A stretch of DNA of 64,000 bases, taken from positions 49,262-113,261 of the forward strand of contig QIAN01000268.1 in assembly GCA_003225005.1 (NCBI GenBank), read 5' to 3'. The translations under genes were made by a program, and so were the position numbers. Positions 36,331 through 47,442 of the stretch are shown in pieces. This stretch comes from Acidobacteriota bacterium. GTDB taxonomy: Bacteria; Acidobacteriota; Terriglobia; Terriglobales; Acidobacteriaceae. The first letter of the stretch is position 1. Each line of letters opens with the position of its first letter. A model generated the notes under the pieces. It saw only the letters and a list, made by a program, of their open reading frames with translations. It was not told the DNA's origin and did no database searches.

Positions 36331-38769
36331 ATGGGAACTCGAGGGTTAGGCCTTTCGCTGAGTTGTTTTTTATTCTTGCTCGCGCTTACCGGCGTTCTGC
36401 GCGCGGAAGCTGCTCCCTTTGACCTTCTTGGTCCCAAAGTGGAGGTACGAGTGCAACGATCGGGCGCGACTCTGCCCATTTCCGAGGTACCGAATCTCCA
36501 ACCTGGAGACCGGCTATGGGTGCATCCTGATTTGCCCGATAGCCAGTCAGTGCACTATGTGATGGTGGTTGCCTTTTTGCGCGGAGTCACGAACCCTCCG
36601 CCGGATTCCTGGTTTACCCACATCGACACGTGGGACAAATCGGTTCGCGAGGAGGGAGTCTTCGTCAAGGTGCCAGAGGAGGCAGAGCATGCTCTGATCT
36701 TGCTGGCGCCTGAAACGGGAGGAGCGTTCAGCACGATTCGCACTGCCGTCCGAGGCAAGCCAGGTGCGTTTGTTCGCGCCGCACAGGATCTGCAACAGGC
36801 AAGCCTGGAGCGCTCCCGTCTGGAGCAATATCTGGACGCGCTCCGCGAGATTCCTACCGGCGATCCAGAGCAGCTAAAGACCCGCACAACGCTACTCGCT
36901 CGCAGCCTGAATATCCGTCTCGACCAGCAATGCTTTGACAAGCCCAGCGCTCAGCAGCTGCCCTGCCTGACCCAGAATACGGATCAATTAGTGTTAGATG
37001 ACGCGCACAGCCAAACAGTGGTTGCCACGCTGACCTCGGGAGCGCCTACAGATTTACTCGCCCAGATCAGCTCCACTCCCACAGCGAGAAGCGGATATTA
37101 CAGTCCGTATATCGGGGCTGCGGTGGACGTGATACGCATTCTCAGCACAGCGCACACGGCGCAGTACCAGTACATTCCCGCACTGGCGCTGCCCACACAC
37201 GATCAACTCAATTTGCGTCTCAACAATCCGCCTTCGTTCCGCAATCCAAAGTCGGTATTGGTGATCGGGTTGCCCCCGGTTCGATCTACGCCTCTGCCGC
37301 CACTGCGAGCGGTTGATGCGACCCAAGTTTTATGTCTGAATAAGCCTTCGCTTGTCTTGACAGTCGAAGGAGCTCCGCTGGTCTTCGCAACCGAACTGGC
37401 GCATAACTTTGTTCTCCATGTGGAGTCTAAGTCAGTCATCGTCGATCTTCCTGCCAAAGCCGCGTCAGCCGAGGGTGGATTTATTGTTGACACAGCCGCG
37501 ATGCAATCGAAGGACATAGACGGCGAAATAATTGGGACCCTCCGCGGAACTTGGGGGTTCCGCTCCTTTGATGGTCCCCGCTTCCGCCTGCGGGCTTCGC
37601 GCCCCGGACCATGGGCACTAGCTTCAAAGGACGCCAGCGCGCTGATTGTCGGACGCGAGGACACTCTGCACCTGCAATCTGCGGGTGTGTGTTGCGTCAG
37701 TGAAGTGATCGTAAGGGATGAAACAGGCAAGACTCTTCCGGCTAACTGGAAGGTTTCGAAAAGTGACGAGCTCGAAGTCAAAGTTTCCTTGCAGAACGCG
37801 AGCATGGGCGCAATGAAAATGGCAGTGAAGAAGTTTGGAGTGCGCGAATCAGATGAGATTCCACTTCATAGCTACGCTGAAGCGGGCCGCTTGGATGGTT
37901 TCAGCATCCATGCGGGCGATGCGGAAGGTGTCCTCAGAGGAACCCGGCTCGACCAGGTCACTGGAATCGAATTCAGCGGGCTGCACTTTGATCCCGGGAA
38001 ACTTTCTCGCGCGAATCAAGAAGATGAATTGAAAGTTGTCACAAAGGAGTCGGCGGCTGCCGCCGCCTTAAGATCCGGAGATTCCGTCAGTCTTCACGTA
38101 AACCTTAAAGATGGCCGCGTTCTCGATCTGCAAAGCTCGGTCGGAGCCCCACGCCCAAGCATGAGCATTCTGAGCAAGAGCGCTCAACTGGATCCAGCCT
38201 CAACTCCGTCATTGATCCATCTCAGTAACCAGGATGAGCTGCCGCAGGACGCGCGTCTGAATTTCTTTCTCAAGACACAGGTGCCGGAGGCATTTCCTCC
38301 AACCGAAAAGGTCGAGGTCTCGACCGCGGACGAATCATTTCGCACGGTCCTGAGCGTCAAGGATGGCAATCTCACGTTGCAAGACTCGAAGACTGTCTTG
38401 GCGGTTCTCGATCCCATGAAGCTCCTGGGACCATCAGCCTTCGGACCACTGAAGTTTCGTCCCGTCACCGCCGACGGTATCGAAGGAGACTGGCAACCGT
38501 TAGCGAATCTGGTAAGGGTTCCTACGCTCAAGGAAGTCCGCTGTGTCCCGGCCCCTAATAATCAGTGTGCCCTCAGCGGCGACAAGCTTTTTCTTCTCGA
38601 TGCGGTAAGCACAGATCCGGATTTCACCAACTCGGTCCCCGTTCCGGAAGGTTTTGTGGAAGCCACGTTAACCATCCCTTGGCCAAAGGGCAACACCCTG
38701 TACATTAAATTGCGGGATGATCCCAGTGCCATCGATACTGCGACTGTTCCTTTGCTGAGCCCGCAGTAG
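36331..38769 (+). CDS. large exported protein of unknown function
   Basis: 812 aa from the ATG at 36331 (MGTRGLGLSLSCFLFLLALTGVLRAEA, a signal peptide); the track start 58 codons upstream would bury that signal. The mature part has no membrane helices and reads as a chain of beta-rich domains: VEVRVQRSGATLPISEVPNL, then a helical stretch RSRLEQYLDALREIPTG near residue 165, and repeated segments of the kind VTGIEFSGLHFDPG and LKFRPVTADGIEGDWQPLANLVRVP. It has few Cys. It is similar in style to large acidobacterial envelope proteins. No domain was recognised. Confidence 0.7.
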   Translation: MGTRGLGLSLSCFLFLLALTGVLRAEAAPFDLLGPKVEVRVQRSGATLPISEVPNLQPGDRLWVHPDLPDSQSVHYVMVVAFLRGVTNPPPDSWFTHIDTWDKSVREEGVFVKVPEEAEHALILLAPETGGAFSTIRTAVRGKPGAFVRAAQDLQQASLERSRLEQYLDALREIPTGDPEQLKTRTTLLARSLNIRLDQQCFDKPSAQQLPCLTQNTDQLVLDDAHSQTVVATLTSGAPTDLLAQISSTPTARSGYYSPYIGAAVDVIRILSTAHTAQYQYIPALALPTHDQLNLRLNNPPSFRNPKSVLVIGLPPVRSTPLPPLRAVDATQVLCLNKPSLVLTVEGAPLVFATELAHNFVLHVESKSVIVDLPAKAASAEGGFIVDTAAMQSKDIDGEIIGTLRGTWGFRSFDGPRFRLRASRPGPWALASKDASALIVGREDTLHLQSAGVCCVSEVIVRDETGKTLPANWKVSKSDELEVKVSLQNASMGAMKMAVKKFGVRESDEIPLHSYAEAGRLDGFSIHAGDAEGVLRGTRLDQVTGIEFSGLHFDPGKLSRANQEDELKVVTKESAAAAALRSGDSVSLHVNLKDGRVLDLQSSVGAPRPSMSILSKSAQLDPASTPSLIHLSNQDELPQDARLNFFLKTQVPEAFPPTEKVEVSTADESFRTVLSVKDGNLTLQDSKTVLAVLDPMKLLGPSAFGPLKFRPVTADGIEGDWQPLANLVRVPTLKEVRCVPAPNNQCALSGDKLFLLDAVSTDPDFTNSVPVPEGFVEATLTIPWPKGNTLYIKLRDDPSAIDTATVPLLSPQ

Positions 38770-38952
38770 TAGAGTCATGATTTGCGCCGAGTGCGCCATC
38801 CTTTGAAGAAATGTAACAGGCGTACAAGGGGATGTGTCGAATCTTGGCGACCTGGATTCTCTTTGCACAAATTAAGCGGGAAAAGCGCAAACTCGATATT
38901 GCGTTCGCCAATTGCCAGTGTTGCGAAGTATGCCCCCTTCTGTTACCCGCGC

Positions 38953-39174
38953 CCGCGTTTGCAAGACGAAGGGTCCAGCTTTCAGCGTGTTTTAGAAGAA
39001 GCCCGTCATCAGCTTGCTCGCCACTATCTCAACAACTCCGTCCTCGAATTGAATGAAGCTGCCTACCTCCTGGGATACGAGGACGGAAACTCCTTCGTTC
39101 GTGCTTTCCGCACTTGGGAGGGAGTCCCACCTGCCCGCTGGCGCGAAAACAATCGTCCAAGGGCAGCATCGTAA
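38953..39174 (+). pseudogene. C-terminal fragment of an AraC-family regulator
   Basis: Only the second half of the AraC-type HTH is left: LQDEGSSFQRVLEEARHQLARHYL, then LELNEAAYLLGYEDGNSFVRAFRTWEGVPPARWR. The effector domain and the first HTH helix are missing, and upstream codons in the same frame look non-coding. It lies just before the aldo/keto reductase gene, which it may once have controlled. Confidence 0.7.
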
Positions 39175-39192
39175 CCGGGCAGCAATTTGTAA

Positions 39193-40197
<1,005 letters not shown>

Positions 40198-40224
40198 GTC
40201 GGCAGGTCTCTCGGGAGAAGCAGC

Positions 40225-40391
40225 ATGCGAATCGGGATTCTCGGTTCCGGGTTGATGGGTGCAAAGCTTGGAACGATCTTCGCCCGAGCTGGACATGAAG
40301 TCGTGTTCAGCTACTCGCGGAGCAACCAAAACTCAAGCGGCTGGCGCGCGATGCTCAAGGCAACGCCCGCGCCGGCGTGGAGATGTCATGA
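40225..40391 (+). pseudogene. 5' fragment of an NADP/F420-dependent reductase
   Basis: It begins with a good Rossmann start, MRIGILGSGLMGAKLGTIFARAGHEV (GxGxMG), then FSYSRS. After a frameshift it continues as KLKRLARDAQGNARAG and ends abruptly at the start of the SDR gene. This is the first ~55 residues of the F420-dependent NADP reductase/NAD-binding_F420 family. The rest has been lost at the junction near 40380. Confidence 0.75.
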
Positions 40392-41239
40392 GTAACAAGA
40401 AGATCTGGTTTATCACTGGAGCCAGCCGTGGCATGGGCGTCGATTTCGCCAAGGCCGCCCTGGCGGCGGGCCACGCGGTTGTGGCCTCGGGCCGGGACAA
40501 AGACGTCGTGTCCAAGGCCTTGGGTCACTCGAACGACCTGCTGGCCGTCAAGCTGGATGTCACCAGGCGCGCCGATGCCGAGGCGGCGGTGCGGGCCGCT
40601 GTCGACCGGTTCGGCCGCATTGACGTGCTGGTCAACAATGCCGCCAGCTTTTATGCCGGCTACTTCGAGGAGCTGACGCCGGAGCAGATCGAGCGGCAGT
40701 TGGCGACGAGCCTCATGGGCCCGATGAACGTCACCCGCACTGTCCTGCCGGTGATGCGCAAGCAGCGCTTGGGGCACATTATCTCGATCTCCTCGTCAGC
40801 GGGCCTCGTCGGCTTCGAGTTCTGTACCGCCTACGCCGCGTCGAAGTTCGGCCTTGAGGGCTGGATGGAGTCGCTGCACGCCGAGGTCGCGCCGTTCGGC
40901 ATCACCACTACCATCGTCAACCCAGGGTTCTTCCGCACGGAGCTCCTCACGGAGCAATCGACGAACTACGCCGAGCCGTCCATCGAGGACTACGACCAGC
41001 GCAGAGCGAAGCAGCTCGAGTTTTGGAAAGGCCAGAATGGCCAGCAGGCCGGCGACCCGGCGAAGCTCGCGCGAGCGCTCATCATCATTGCGAACCAGGA
41101 GCCACCGTCGCGCCGCTTTATCGCCGGTGCCGATGCCATTGCCACCGCGGAGCAGAAGGTCGCCGATCTGAAGGCGCAGATCGACGCTAACCGGGACCTC
41201 TCGACGTCGCTCGCTTTCGACCGAGCGCCCGCCGCATGA
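40388..41239 (+). CDS. short-chain dehydrogenase/reductase
   Basis: 283 aa from the ATG at 40388. Classical SDR: cofactor motif TGASRGMG (residues 10-17), DVTRR near 57, NNAAS near 85, catalytic Ser in ISISSSAGLVG near 138 and YAASKFG (Tyr-x-x-x-Lys) near 151-155, then NPGFFRTEL. C-terminal tail with RRFIAGADAI. Codons are noticeably richer in G/C than in the neighbours. The gene starts exactly at the broken end of the F420-reductase fragment, both signs of acquisition. Substrate unknown. Confidence 0.93.
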   Translation: MSNKKIWFITGASRGMGVDFAKAALAAGHAVVASGRDKDVVSKALGHSNDLLAVKLDVTRRADAEAAVRAAVDRFGRIDVLVNNAASFYAGYFEELTPEQIERQLATSLMGPMNVTRTVLPVMRKQRLGHIISISSSAGLVGFEFCTAYAASKFGLEGWMESLHAEVAPFGITTTIVNPGFFRTELLTEQSTNYAEPSIEDYDQRRAKQLEFWKGQNGQQAGDPAKLARALIIIANQEPPSRRFIAGADAIATAEQKVADLKAQIDANRDLSTSLAFDRAPAA

Positions 41240-41332
41240 TCGATATTGATGGCGATGCGCGTACGGGCACTCCATCAGCGGCGGGATCATCGTGATCGCC
41301 AAAGCTAATGGCGGGGTTAAGATCTTGCCAGC

Positions 41333-41641
41333 GTGCGCGATATCCCGAAGAGCTGCAGCGCATGCCCGGCCGGTAAGCCAATCTGGTTCGTGTGGGATGA
41401 CGGCAAGCTGTACCTCTTGCCGGTGAGGGGGTCAGATACACAGTGGTACAAGAACGTTCTGAAGAACCTCTCAATTCGGATTGATGCTGGGGGTGCACAG
41501 AGTGAACTTAAGGTTGTTGCTGTCACTGACGCCACGCAGGTGAAGTCCGTGATCGAGAAACTCCGCGACAAGTACGGGGCAAACGACGTGAAGAAGTACT
41601 ATTCAAAGCTTGACGTTGCTGTTGTCGCTCAAGTGCGGTGA
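41333..41641 (+). CDS. small protein of unknown function, possibly 5'-truncated
   Basis: 102 aa from GTG, without a visible ribosome-binding site. The core GKPIWFVWDDGKLYLLPVRGSDTQWYKNVLKN and the ending YGANDVKKYYSKLDVAV suggest a small beta-barrel-type fold such as the FMN/F420-binding split barrels, but this is a guess from pattern only. The first ten residues look unlike the rest, so the original N-terminus may be missing. It is downstream of the SDR on the same strand. Confidence 0.5.
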   Translation: MRDIPKSCSACPAGKPIWFVWDDGKLYLLPVRGSDTQWYKNVLKNLSIRIDAGGAQSELKVVAVTDATQVKSVIEKLRDKYGANDVKKYYSKLDVAVVAQVR

Positions 41642-41872
41642 TGGCGTCCCCTTTCCGCTATGGGTCATGCTCGCTGCCAAGCGATTACCGAGTCAATCCT
41701 GTGGCGTACTACGAAGGCTTGGCCGACCAACCATCCGGGATAGTCGCATCTGCCAGTGCACCGCGATCTCAAACCCGGAAAGGTCATGCTCAATGCCCGC
41801 CGACTTGCCCGGTGCCGTCCCGCGGAATAAACTTCGGGAACGTTGGTTACCCCACACCATCCCGCAGCCGCC

Positions 41873-44114
41873 ATGATCGGTCAAACGCTCGGCCGGTACC
41901 AGATCGTCGAATGCCTGGGCGAAGGTGGTATGGGCGTAGTGTTCCGCGCCAAGGATCCGCGACTCGAGCGCGACGTGGCGCTCAAGGTACTGAAGCAGGA
42001 CGCGCTTCACGACGAAGATTCGAAGCGTAGGTTCAGACTGGAAGCGCGCGCCTTTGCGCAACTGCTCCACCCCAACATCGCGACGCTGTTCAATTTCGAC
42101 TCGGACCGAGGTGTCGATTTCCTTGTGCTCGAGTTCGTGCCCGGCGAGTCGCTGGCCCACACGCTCATGAACCGCTCCCCGAGACCCGGGCCCGCGCCAT
42201 CGTACTGGATGTCACCGAGGGCCTCCAGTCAGCGCATGAGAAGGGCATTGTCCATCGCGACCTCAAGCCTGGGAATATCATCATCACGCCGCGCGGGCGC
42301 GCCAAGGTACTCGACTTCGGTCTCGCCCGCGTGACGCCGGGAACCGCGAGCCTCACGCAGTCGAACCCCATCAGCGGCCCGTCCGCCCTGGTCGGCACCG
42401 TGCCCTACATGTCCCCCGAGCAAGTGCGAGACGGCCGCGTGGACGCTAGTTCCGATCTCTACGCGCTTGGCGCGCTGCTGTTCGAGATGACGACGGGGAG
42501 GCGCCCATTCGCCTGCGACGATGTGCTCTCGCTTCTCTACCAGATTGCCCACGAGCCCGCGCCGCTCTTGCGGGTTGTGCGCCCGGGGCTCTCGGCTGAG
42601 CTCGACACAGTGGTGGCGCGCTGCCTCGAAAAGGCACCGCTGCGCCGCTTTTCAGATGCGGGCGCCCTGCTTCGCGCGCTGCGTGGTGATTCCTCAGACG
42701 ACGGTCGGGGATTGCCCACCCGAGCCTCGTCGTTTGCAGGCGGGGCCCCTGAGTCCGGTCCGGGTAGGGGCATTCAATCGCTGGTGATGCCGCCGTTCGA
42801 GAATCGCTCGGGCGACCCGACCCAGGAGTTCTTTGCCGACGGGATGACCGACGCGCTAATCGCCGACCTCGCGCAGATCGCGGCGCTGCGGGTCATCTCG
42901 CGCACTTCGGCAATGCGGTTCAAGGGGACCCATCCGCCATTGTCCAAACTCGCGCGGGACCTGCGTGTGGATGGCGTAGTCGAGGGCTCGGCGCTGCGGG
43001 TCGGCGACCGAGTGCGCATCACAGTGCAGTTGGTCGATGTGGCGGACCGGAGCTTGTGGGCGAAGAGTTACGAGCGCGGCCTTACTGACATCCTTGCCCT
43101 CCAGAGCGATGTCGCGCACGCGATCGCCGACGAGATTCGGATCCAAGTGACACCCGACGAACGAGCGCGACTGCGATCCAAGGGGGCGGTCAATCCCGCG
43201 GCGCACGTCGCCTATCTACAGGGATCGTTCCTGTGGAACCGGTTCACCGGCGAATCGGTGAAAGAGGCAATCCGGCGTTAGGAGGAGGCGCTGGCGATCG
43301 ATCCCAACTACGCGGCCGCCTACGCCGGTCTCGCCGATAGCTATATCATGCTCGCAAACCACCACATCCTCCCGCCGCGCGGGGGCTCTCACTCGATGAG
43401 TCGCTAGCCGAACTCCATACCTCCCTCGGTTGGATTCATCGTCTTTTCGACTGGGATTGGCCGGCCGCCGAGCGCAAGTCCCTGCGCGCGGTGCAACTCA
43501 ATCCCGGCTATGCGTTCGGACGAAGCCGACATGCGCTACTGCTATCGGGGATGGGGCGCCACGAGGAAGGCATTGCCGAGGCCCAGCGGGCGTACGAGCT
43601 CGATCCTCTGAATCCGCTCACCTACACTGTAGTGGGCGATACTCTTTTCTACGCGCGCCGCTTTGATCGCTCCCTAGCGTCATACCGGAAATGCCTCGAG
43701 CTGGACCCGACCTTTGGAGCGGCCCACACTGATCTTGCGCGCTCGCTGGAGCAAGTGGGGCGGGCAGACGAAGCGATCGAAGAGTTCGTGCGAGGGACCG
43801 CGGGACCTGATGGCTTGCCGCGGCCCTCGTCCGGACTGGCGATCCTCTACGCCCGCGCCGGGCGGCTGGACGAGGCTCGCGCCACCCTAGAAGAAGTGCA
43901 GGCGCTGGCACGGGAGCAGTTCGTCTCGCCCTACGGCATCGCTTCGTACTACGCAGTCATCGGGGACAATGACCGCGCGCTCGATTCGCTGAAGAAGGCG
44001 TACTCCGAGCGCGATGGAACGCTGGTGTGGCTCAAGGTGCACCCGCGGCTCGATGGGCTGCGAGGTGAGCCGCGCTTTCGCGACCTGCTTGGCCGCATGC
44101 GGCTTGATTCGTGA
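41873..44114 (+). pseudogene. Ser/Thr kinase - TolB-like - TPR protein, multiply broken
   Basis: Frame A: MIGQTLGRYQIVECLGEGGMG and VALKV (glycine loop, Lys) up to LAHTLMNR. After a frameshift near 42172, frame B has IVHRDLKPGN, VLDFGLA, PYMSPEQ, then the TolB/FlgO-like segment MPPFENRSGD with FFADGMTDALIADL. It stops at an in-frame TAG at 43279 that interrupts [21 protein letters not shown] further shift or deletion near 43382 leads into frame C with TPR repeats (LNPGYAFGRSRHALLLSGMG, AYELDPLNPLTYTVVG) to 44114. The intact family is a eukaryotic-type kinase fused to TolB-like and TPR modules. Composition is GC-rich like the SDR. Three independent lesions argue for real decay. Confidence 0.85.
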
Positions 44115-44302
44115 GCGGCAGCGGAAGATATTTGGCTTGGCGGGCCGGAAGTTAGGGTCGAGAAGCACTAGGACTTCTCGGTACCGATCGGAGCTGGCGA
44201 CCATTTGGACACTTCCGGATTGCCGACATGGTGGAGTCAGGAATTATCGCGATTGCCTTCAACAACCCACTTCAGAGGTGGTGTCTATGTGTTTTCAGGG
44301 CC

Positions 44303-44893
44303 TCATTGCCGACGCGAGTCTGGCGGCACGAGGTTGTTCGCGCGATAGTACACGACAAGCTGGCCGTAGTGCTCGCCGCTGTGCTCGATGGCGAACGTCC
44401 AGATGGAGGAGTTGTGGGCCATCCGGTTGCCGAAAAATTTCGTGGTTTTGTCCAGCCCCGCGTCGCCTTGCTGTTGAATCACTTTCGCTCCGTCCGCGAC
44501 GGCCTCTTGCACGAACTTGACGACGTCGGCCTTGGTCTTGAAAACGTCACGCGAAGGATTGTCGCCCTCGCCGAAGTCGGGCCCTACGTTTGATCCGGAA
44601 ATCCTACGTATCAGGACGAAATCCAGTGCGGCGGCATGCAGAAGATTCAGGGCAAAGGTGCGCTCGTCCTTCTGCACCTTGAAATCGTATTTGTCCTCCG
44701 GAAAATCCTGCGCCATGGCGATTAGTTTGTTGCCGATGTCGTTCCACCTGTCCAACATCTCATCGGAGCGAGCGCGCGCGGGACTTGGAGGTTGATTCTG
44801 CGTTTGGGCCTGACTGTGAAGACTCATTGCGGCGGCAGCCAGTAGCGTGAGCACAACCACCGCGAAGGAAGACCGCTTCGAAGACTGTTTCAT
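44303..44893 (-). CDS. exported DinB-like protein
   Basis: 196 aa with a signal peptide (VVVLTLLAAAAMSLHSQA). The body is a DinB/YfiT-like four-helix bundle whose metal ligands are visible: His in LNLLHAAALDFVLI (near 100), Asn/His in RMAHNSS and the HxxxH-type pair in EHSGEHYGQLVVYYR (near 175). The Gram-negative DinB-like proteins are metal-binding and some are thiol transferases; exported versions are uncharacterised. AAGGAGAAATTACG precedes the ATG. Confidence 0.82.
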   Translation of the reverse strand: MKQSSKRSSFAVVVLTLLAAAAMSLHSQAQTQNQPPSPARARSDEMLDRWNDIGNKLIAMAQDFPEDKYDFKVQKDERTFALNLLHAAALDFVLIRRISGSNVGPDFGEGDNPSRDVFKTKADVVKFVQEAVADGAKVIQQQGDAGLDKTTKFFGNRMAHNSSIWTFAIEHSGEHYGQLVVYYRANNLVPPDSRRQ

Positions 44894-44947
44894 CGTAATT
44901 TCTCCTTGGGATTGAGTAGTAGATCGGTCCCCGAGTGAGCGTGAGCT

Positions 44948-46308
44948 TCAAGGCGACGTAAGGTCATTCCGGACGACCTGGCCGTCCTTCATCACAAATC
45001 GAACTCGCTCGAGCTCGGTAATATCGGCGATCGGATCTCCAGCAACGGCGACAAGATCAGCAAATTTCCCGGGCTCGATCGATCCGATGCGGTCCTGCCA
45101 GCCCAGCATTTCTGCTGCATTGACGGTGATCGCACGAATAACGTCGAGCGGCGGCATTCCGGCAGTACGCAGGTTAACCAAGGTCGCAGCGCTTGCTTGG
45201 CCGCGCGTCTTTCCAGGATAGAACCAGCACATATCCGATCCAGCCGCAGATTTCACCCCCGACTTCAAAACCCGCGGAACCAATTCGTCGTATTGCTTTT
45301 GAGCGCGCGCATCAGAGCTGGCATTGGAAGAGTGGAAAGCGGAAGACATCATTATGCTTGGCTCGGTGATCTTCATGAAAAAGCTGCCATACCAAGTGGG
45401 CGTCAGATCGAGGAAGATGCCTTTATCGCGCATCTGCATCAGTTGTTCGTCGGTTACTTTGTTGCCATGCTCGACAGAGTCAACGCCGGCTTCGATGGCG
45501 GTCTGAATGCTGACGGTATCGACGGCATGGGCGGCAATCTTGAGGTGCTCACGGTGTGCCTCTTCGACCATCGCCGTCAGTGCCGGGAGTGAGATGCCAT
45601 CGCCGACTGTAACCTTGATTATATCGACGTTATAGAAGACGTTTTGTAGCACCGCCTGCCGCGCTCGGTCAGGGGTATCTATGGAAAGAAATTCCTGTTC
45701 TATGATCGCCTGGGCAACGGCGGGATTCAGACTCTGAAGGTATGAATCCAACGCAATAACCTTACGTCCGGATGCCAGGAGTCTCGGGCCGGGAACGCGG
45801 CCGGCATTGATCGCGTCCCGCAGCGCGGCATCGCCGTCAATACCGGAGTGCCCGAGATTGCGAACCGTGGTAAAGCCACTCTCCAAATCTTCGCGCGCCA
45901 ATTGTGCGCCCTGCAACACGCGTTTCGTGGGCGACTCGACAACGGCCAGCAACAACCCCGGAGCAAACATTCCATGTAGTGGCGTCCGATTTCTGCTTCT
46001 GGGGGCACAATGATGTCGAGAAGCAGGTGCGTATGACTGTCAATCAGTCCGGGAAGCAAAGTCGCACTGCCCAGATCGATCGTCTTGACGCCCGGCGCAT
46101 GCGCTTGTACCTGCGTGGGAGAACCTACCTCCTTGATCTTGCCATTTTCAATGAGCACGGCTGCGGGCGAAAGCACCTGCCCGGTCCGGGGATCGAGCAT
46201 CCGGGCAGCCATTACCAGGGTCTGGACGTTGGGCGTTTGGGCGATGACGTGTCCAATTGAAAACAAGACGAAAAATGATGCGGCCAAGACCGTCCATAAC
46301 TTAGGCAT
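44948..46308 (-). pseudogene. exported imidazolonepropionase-like amidohydrolase, frameshifted
   Basis: Frame 1 from 46308 has a signal peptide (TVLAASFFVLFSIGHVIAQ), the ILLEN-type strand and metal site LPGLIDSHTHLLLD near residue 90. It shifts at about 45970, where VPPEAEIGRHYM continues in the other frame as FAPGLLLAVVESPTKRV. The rest is intact: GFTTVRNLGHSG, IIKVTVGDG, IAAHAVD, SVEHGN, AAGSDMCW and PGKFADLVAVAGDP, ending at 44948. Joined, it is a ~450-aa amidohydrolase of the exported acidobacterial type. GGAGGACT before the ATG is a good ribosome-binding site. A one-base sequencing error would also explain the break. Confidence 0.85.
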
Positions 46309-46352
46309 GCGACTCAGTCCTCCGTATCGTGCTCCCAGCGACTCTCCACGAT

Positions 46353-46385
46353 GTCTACTACGTCTAACGTTTATTCTACTACAAT
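46353..46385. promoter_or_regulatory. putative BlaI-type operator before the amidohydrolase gene
   Basis: GTCTACTACGTCTA and TCTACTACAATAGA lie 45-77 bases upstream of the amidohydrolase start. The 10-mer CTACTACAAT recurs upstream of blaI (47861-47870). BlaI/MecI repressors use TACTACA-like half-sites. Confidence 0.5.
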
Positions 46386-46509
46386 AGACGTGGACGCAAG
46401 CAAAAAGTCTCAGGGAGAACTCACTATGTGCGTGGGGGCACCGCCCTGGGCACCGCCTCGGGGGTCGAGTAAGGAAGCGTACGGCCTGTGTGTGGTGATT
46501 TCCCGAAAA

Positions 46510-47442
46510 TTACCGCTTCACAACAAAACAACAAGCGGTATGCGCTACGGTTCCAAAAACGCCCCAAAGTAGGACAGCGCCGAACATTACGGAGAGCAGC
46601 ATGCTCGCTGCGCGATACGTTGGTTGGGGCTGAGCGGCCAACCGGGCAAGGCGATGGCTTATAAAGGACGAGGCTGACGCCTGCAGCAACAGCCCCTTAT
46701 CTGGATTGGCAAGCTTTGCGAGTGCAGACACCAACTCTTCCCCGTGAGCGCTCTGAATCACAGACTCGTGGCAAGAGAGCTCTCGATAGAGCGCGAGGCG
46801 AGATCCGGTGATCCAGACAAGCGGATGGAACCACAGCACGCAAAGGCTCACTTCGTGAATCAGGCGTATTAAGTTGTCGCGCCTTCGCGCGTGGCTCAGT
46901 TCGTGGATGAGAACCGCGTTTAGTTCATGTTCGCTTAACAACCGATCAATTCCATGGGGAAGTGAAATATGAGGATGCAGAACCCCGTCTACCGCTGGAG
47001 CGTGCCAAGTCTCAGCGAACCTTACCGGGACGCCCTGGGCAACGAAACCCGGCCTCGACAGACGAGCACTCTGACCACCCGTGGCCCGCGTATCGCTACG
47101 CTCAGCGCGTATCCGCAAACACAGCCGTGTAAGCATCAGGGTTGCGCAAAGCAACCACACCACCGCAAGCATGGTAGCGGTCTGGCCTTGAGAGATGGTA
47201 TTCGCGAAGTCGCCGATGATGCCTAACGGTGTGGCCCACGAAAGATGGGACGACCAAAATTTGTCGAGAACTGCGCCCACGGGCAGAATGAAATTGAGCG
47301 AGGTCGCTACCCAGATCCAATACTTCGTAGTCGCGCTGCCACCGAGGATGGACGTCAGAGCCCAGGCGGCAAACCCGACGATCGAAGCATACAGGAGGTG
47401 AATGTCAAAATAATACAGCGCACGCGTGATGTGCTCATGCAT
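46510..47442 (-). CDS. M56-family membrane metallopeptidase (BlaR1/MecR1-like)
   Basis: 310 aa. N-terminal membrane helices (YYFDIHLLYASIVGFAAWALTSIL, TATMLAVVWLLCATLMLTRL) surround a cytosolic zinc-protease domain with HELSHARRRDN (HExxH, near residue 180), then a final helix. It lacks the penicillin-binding sensor domain of true BlaR1, being about half the length, so the signal it senses is unknown. GGAGGAAAAGG precedes the ATG. The start overlaps blaI's end by 8 bases, so the two genes are translationally coupled. Confidence 0.88.
   Translation of the reverse strand: MHEHITRALYYFDIHLLYASIVGFAAWALTSILGGSATTKYWIWVATSLNFILPVGAVLDKFWSSHLSWATPLGIIGDFANTISQGQTATMLAVVWLLCATLMLTRLCLRIRAERSDTRATGGQSARLSRPGFVAQGVPVRFAETWHAPAVDGVLHPHISLPHGIDRLLSEHELNAVLIHELSHARRRDNLIRLIHEVSLCVLWFHPLVWITGSRLALYRELSCHESVIQSAHGEELVSALAKLANPDKGLLLQASASSFISHRLARLAAQPQPTYRAASMLLSVMFGAVLLWGVFGTVAHTACCFVVKR

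Noticed and set aside
41638-42030. 130-codon ORF before the kinase gene
   Set aside because: Arg/Ser/Pro-rich translation typical of a wrong frame; overlaps the real kinase start at 41873.
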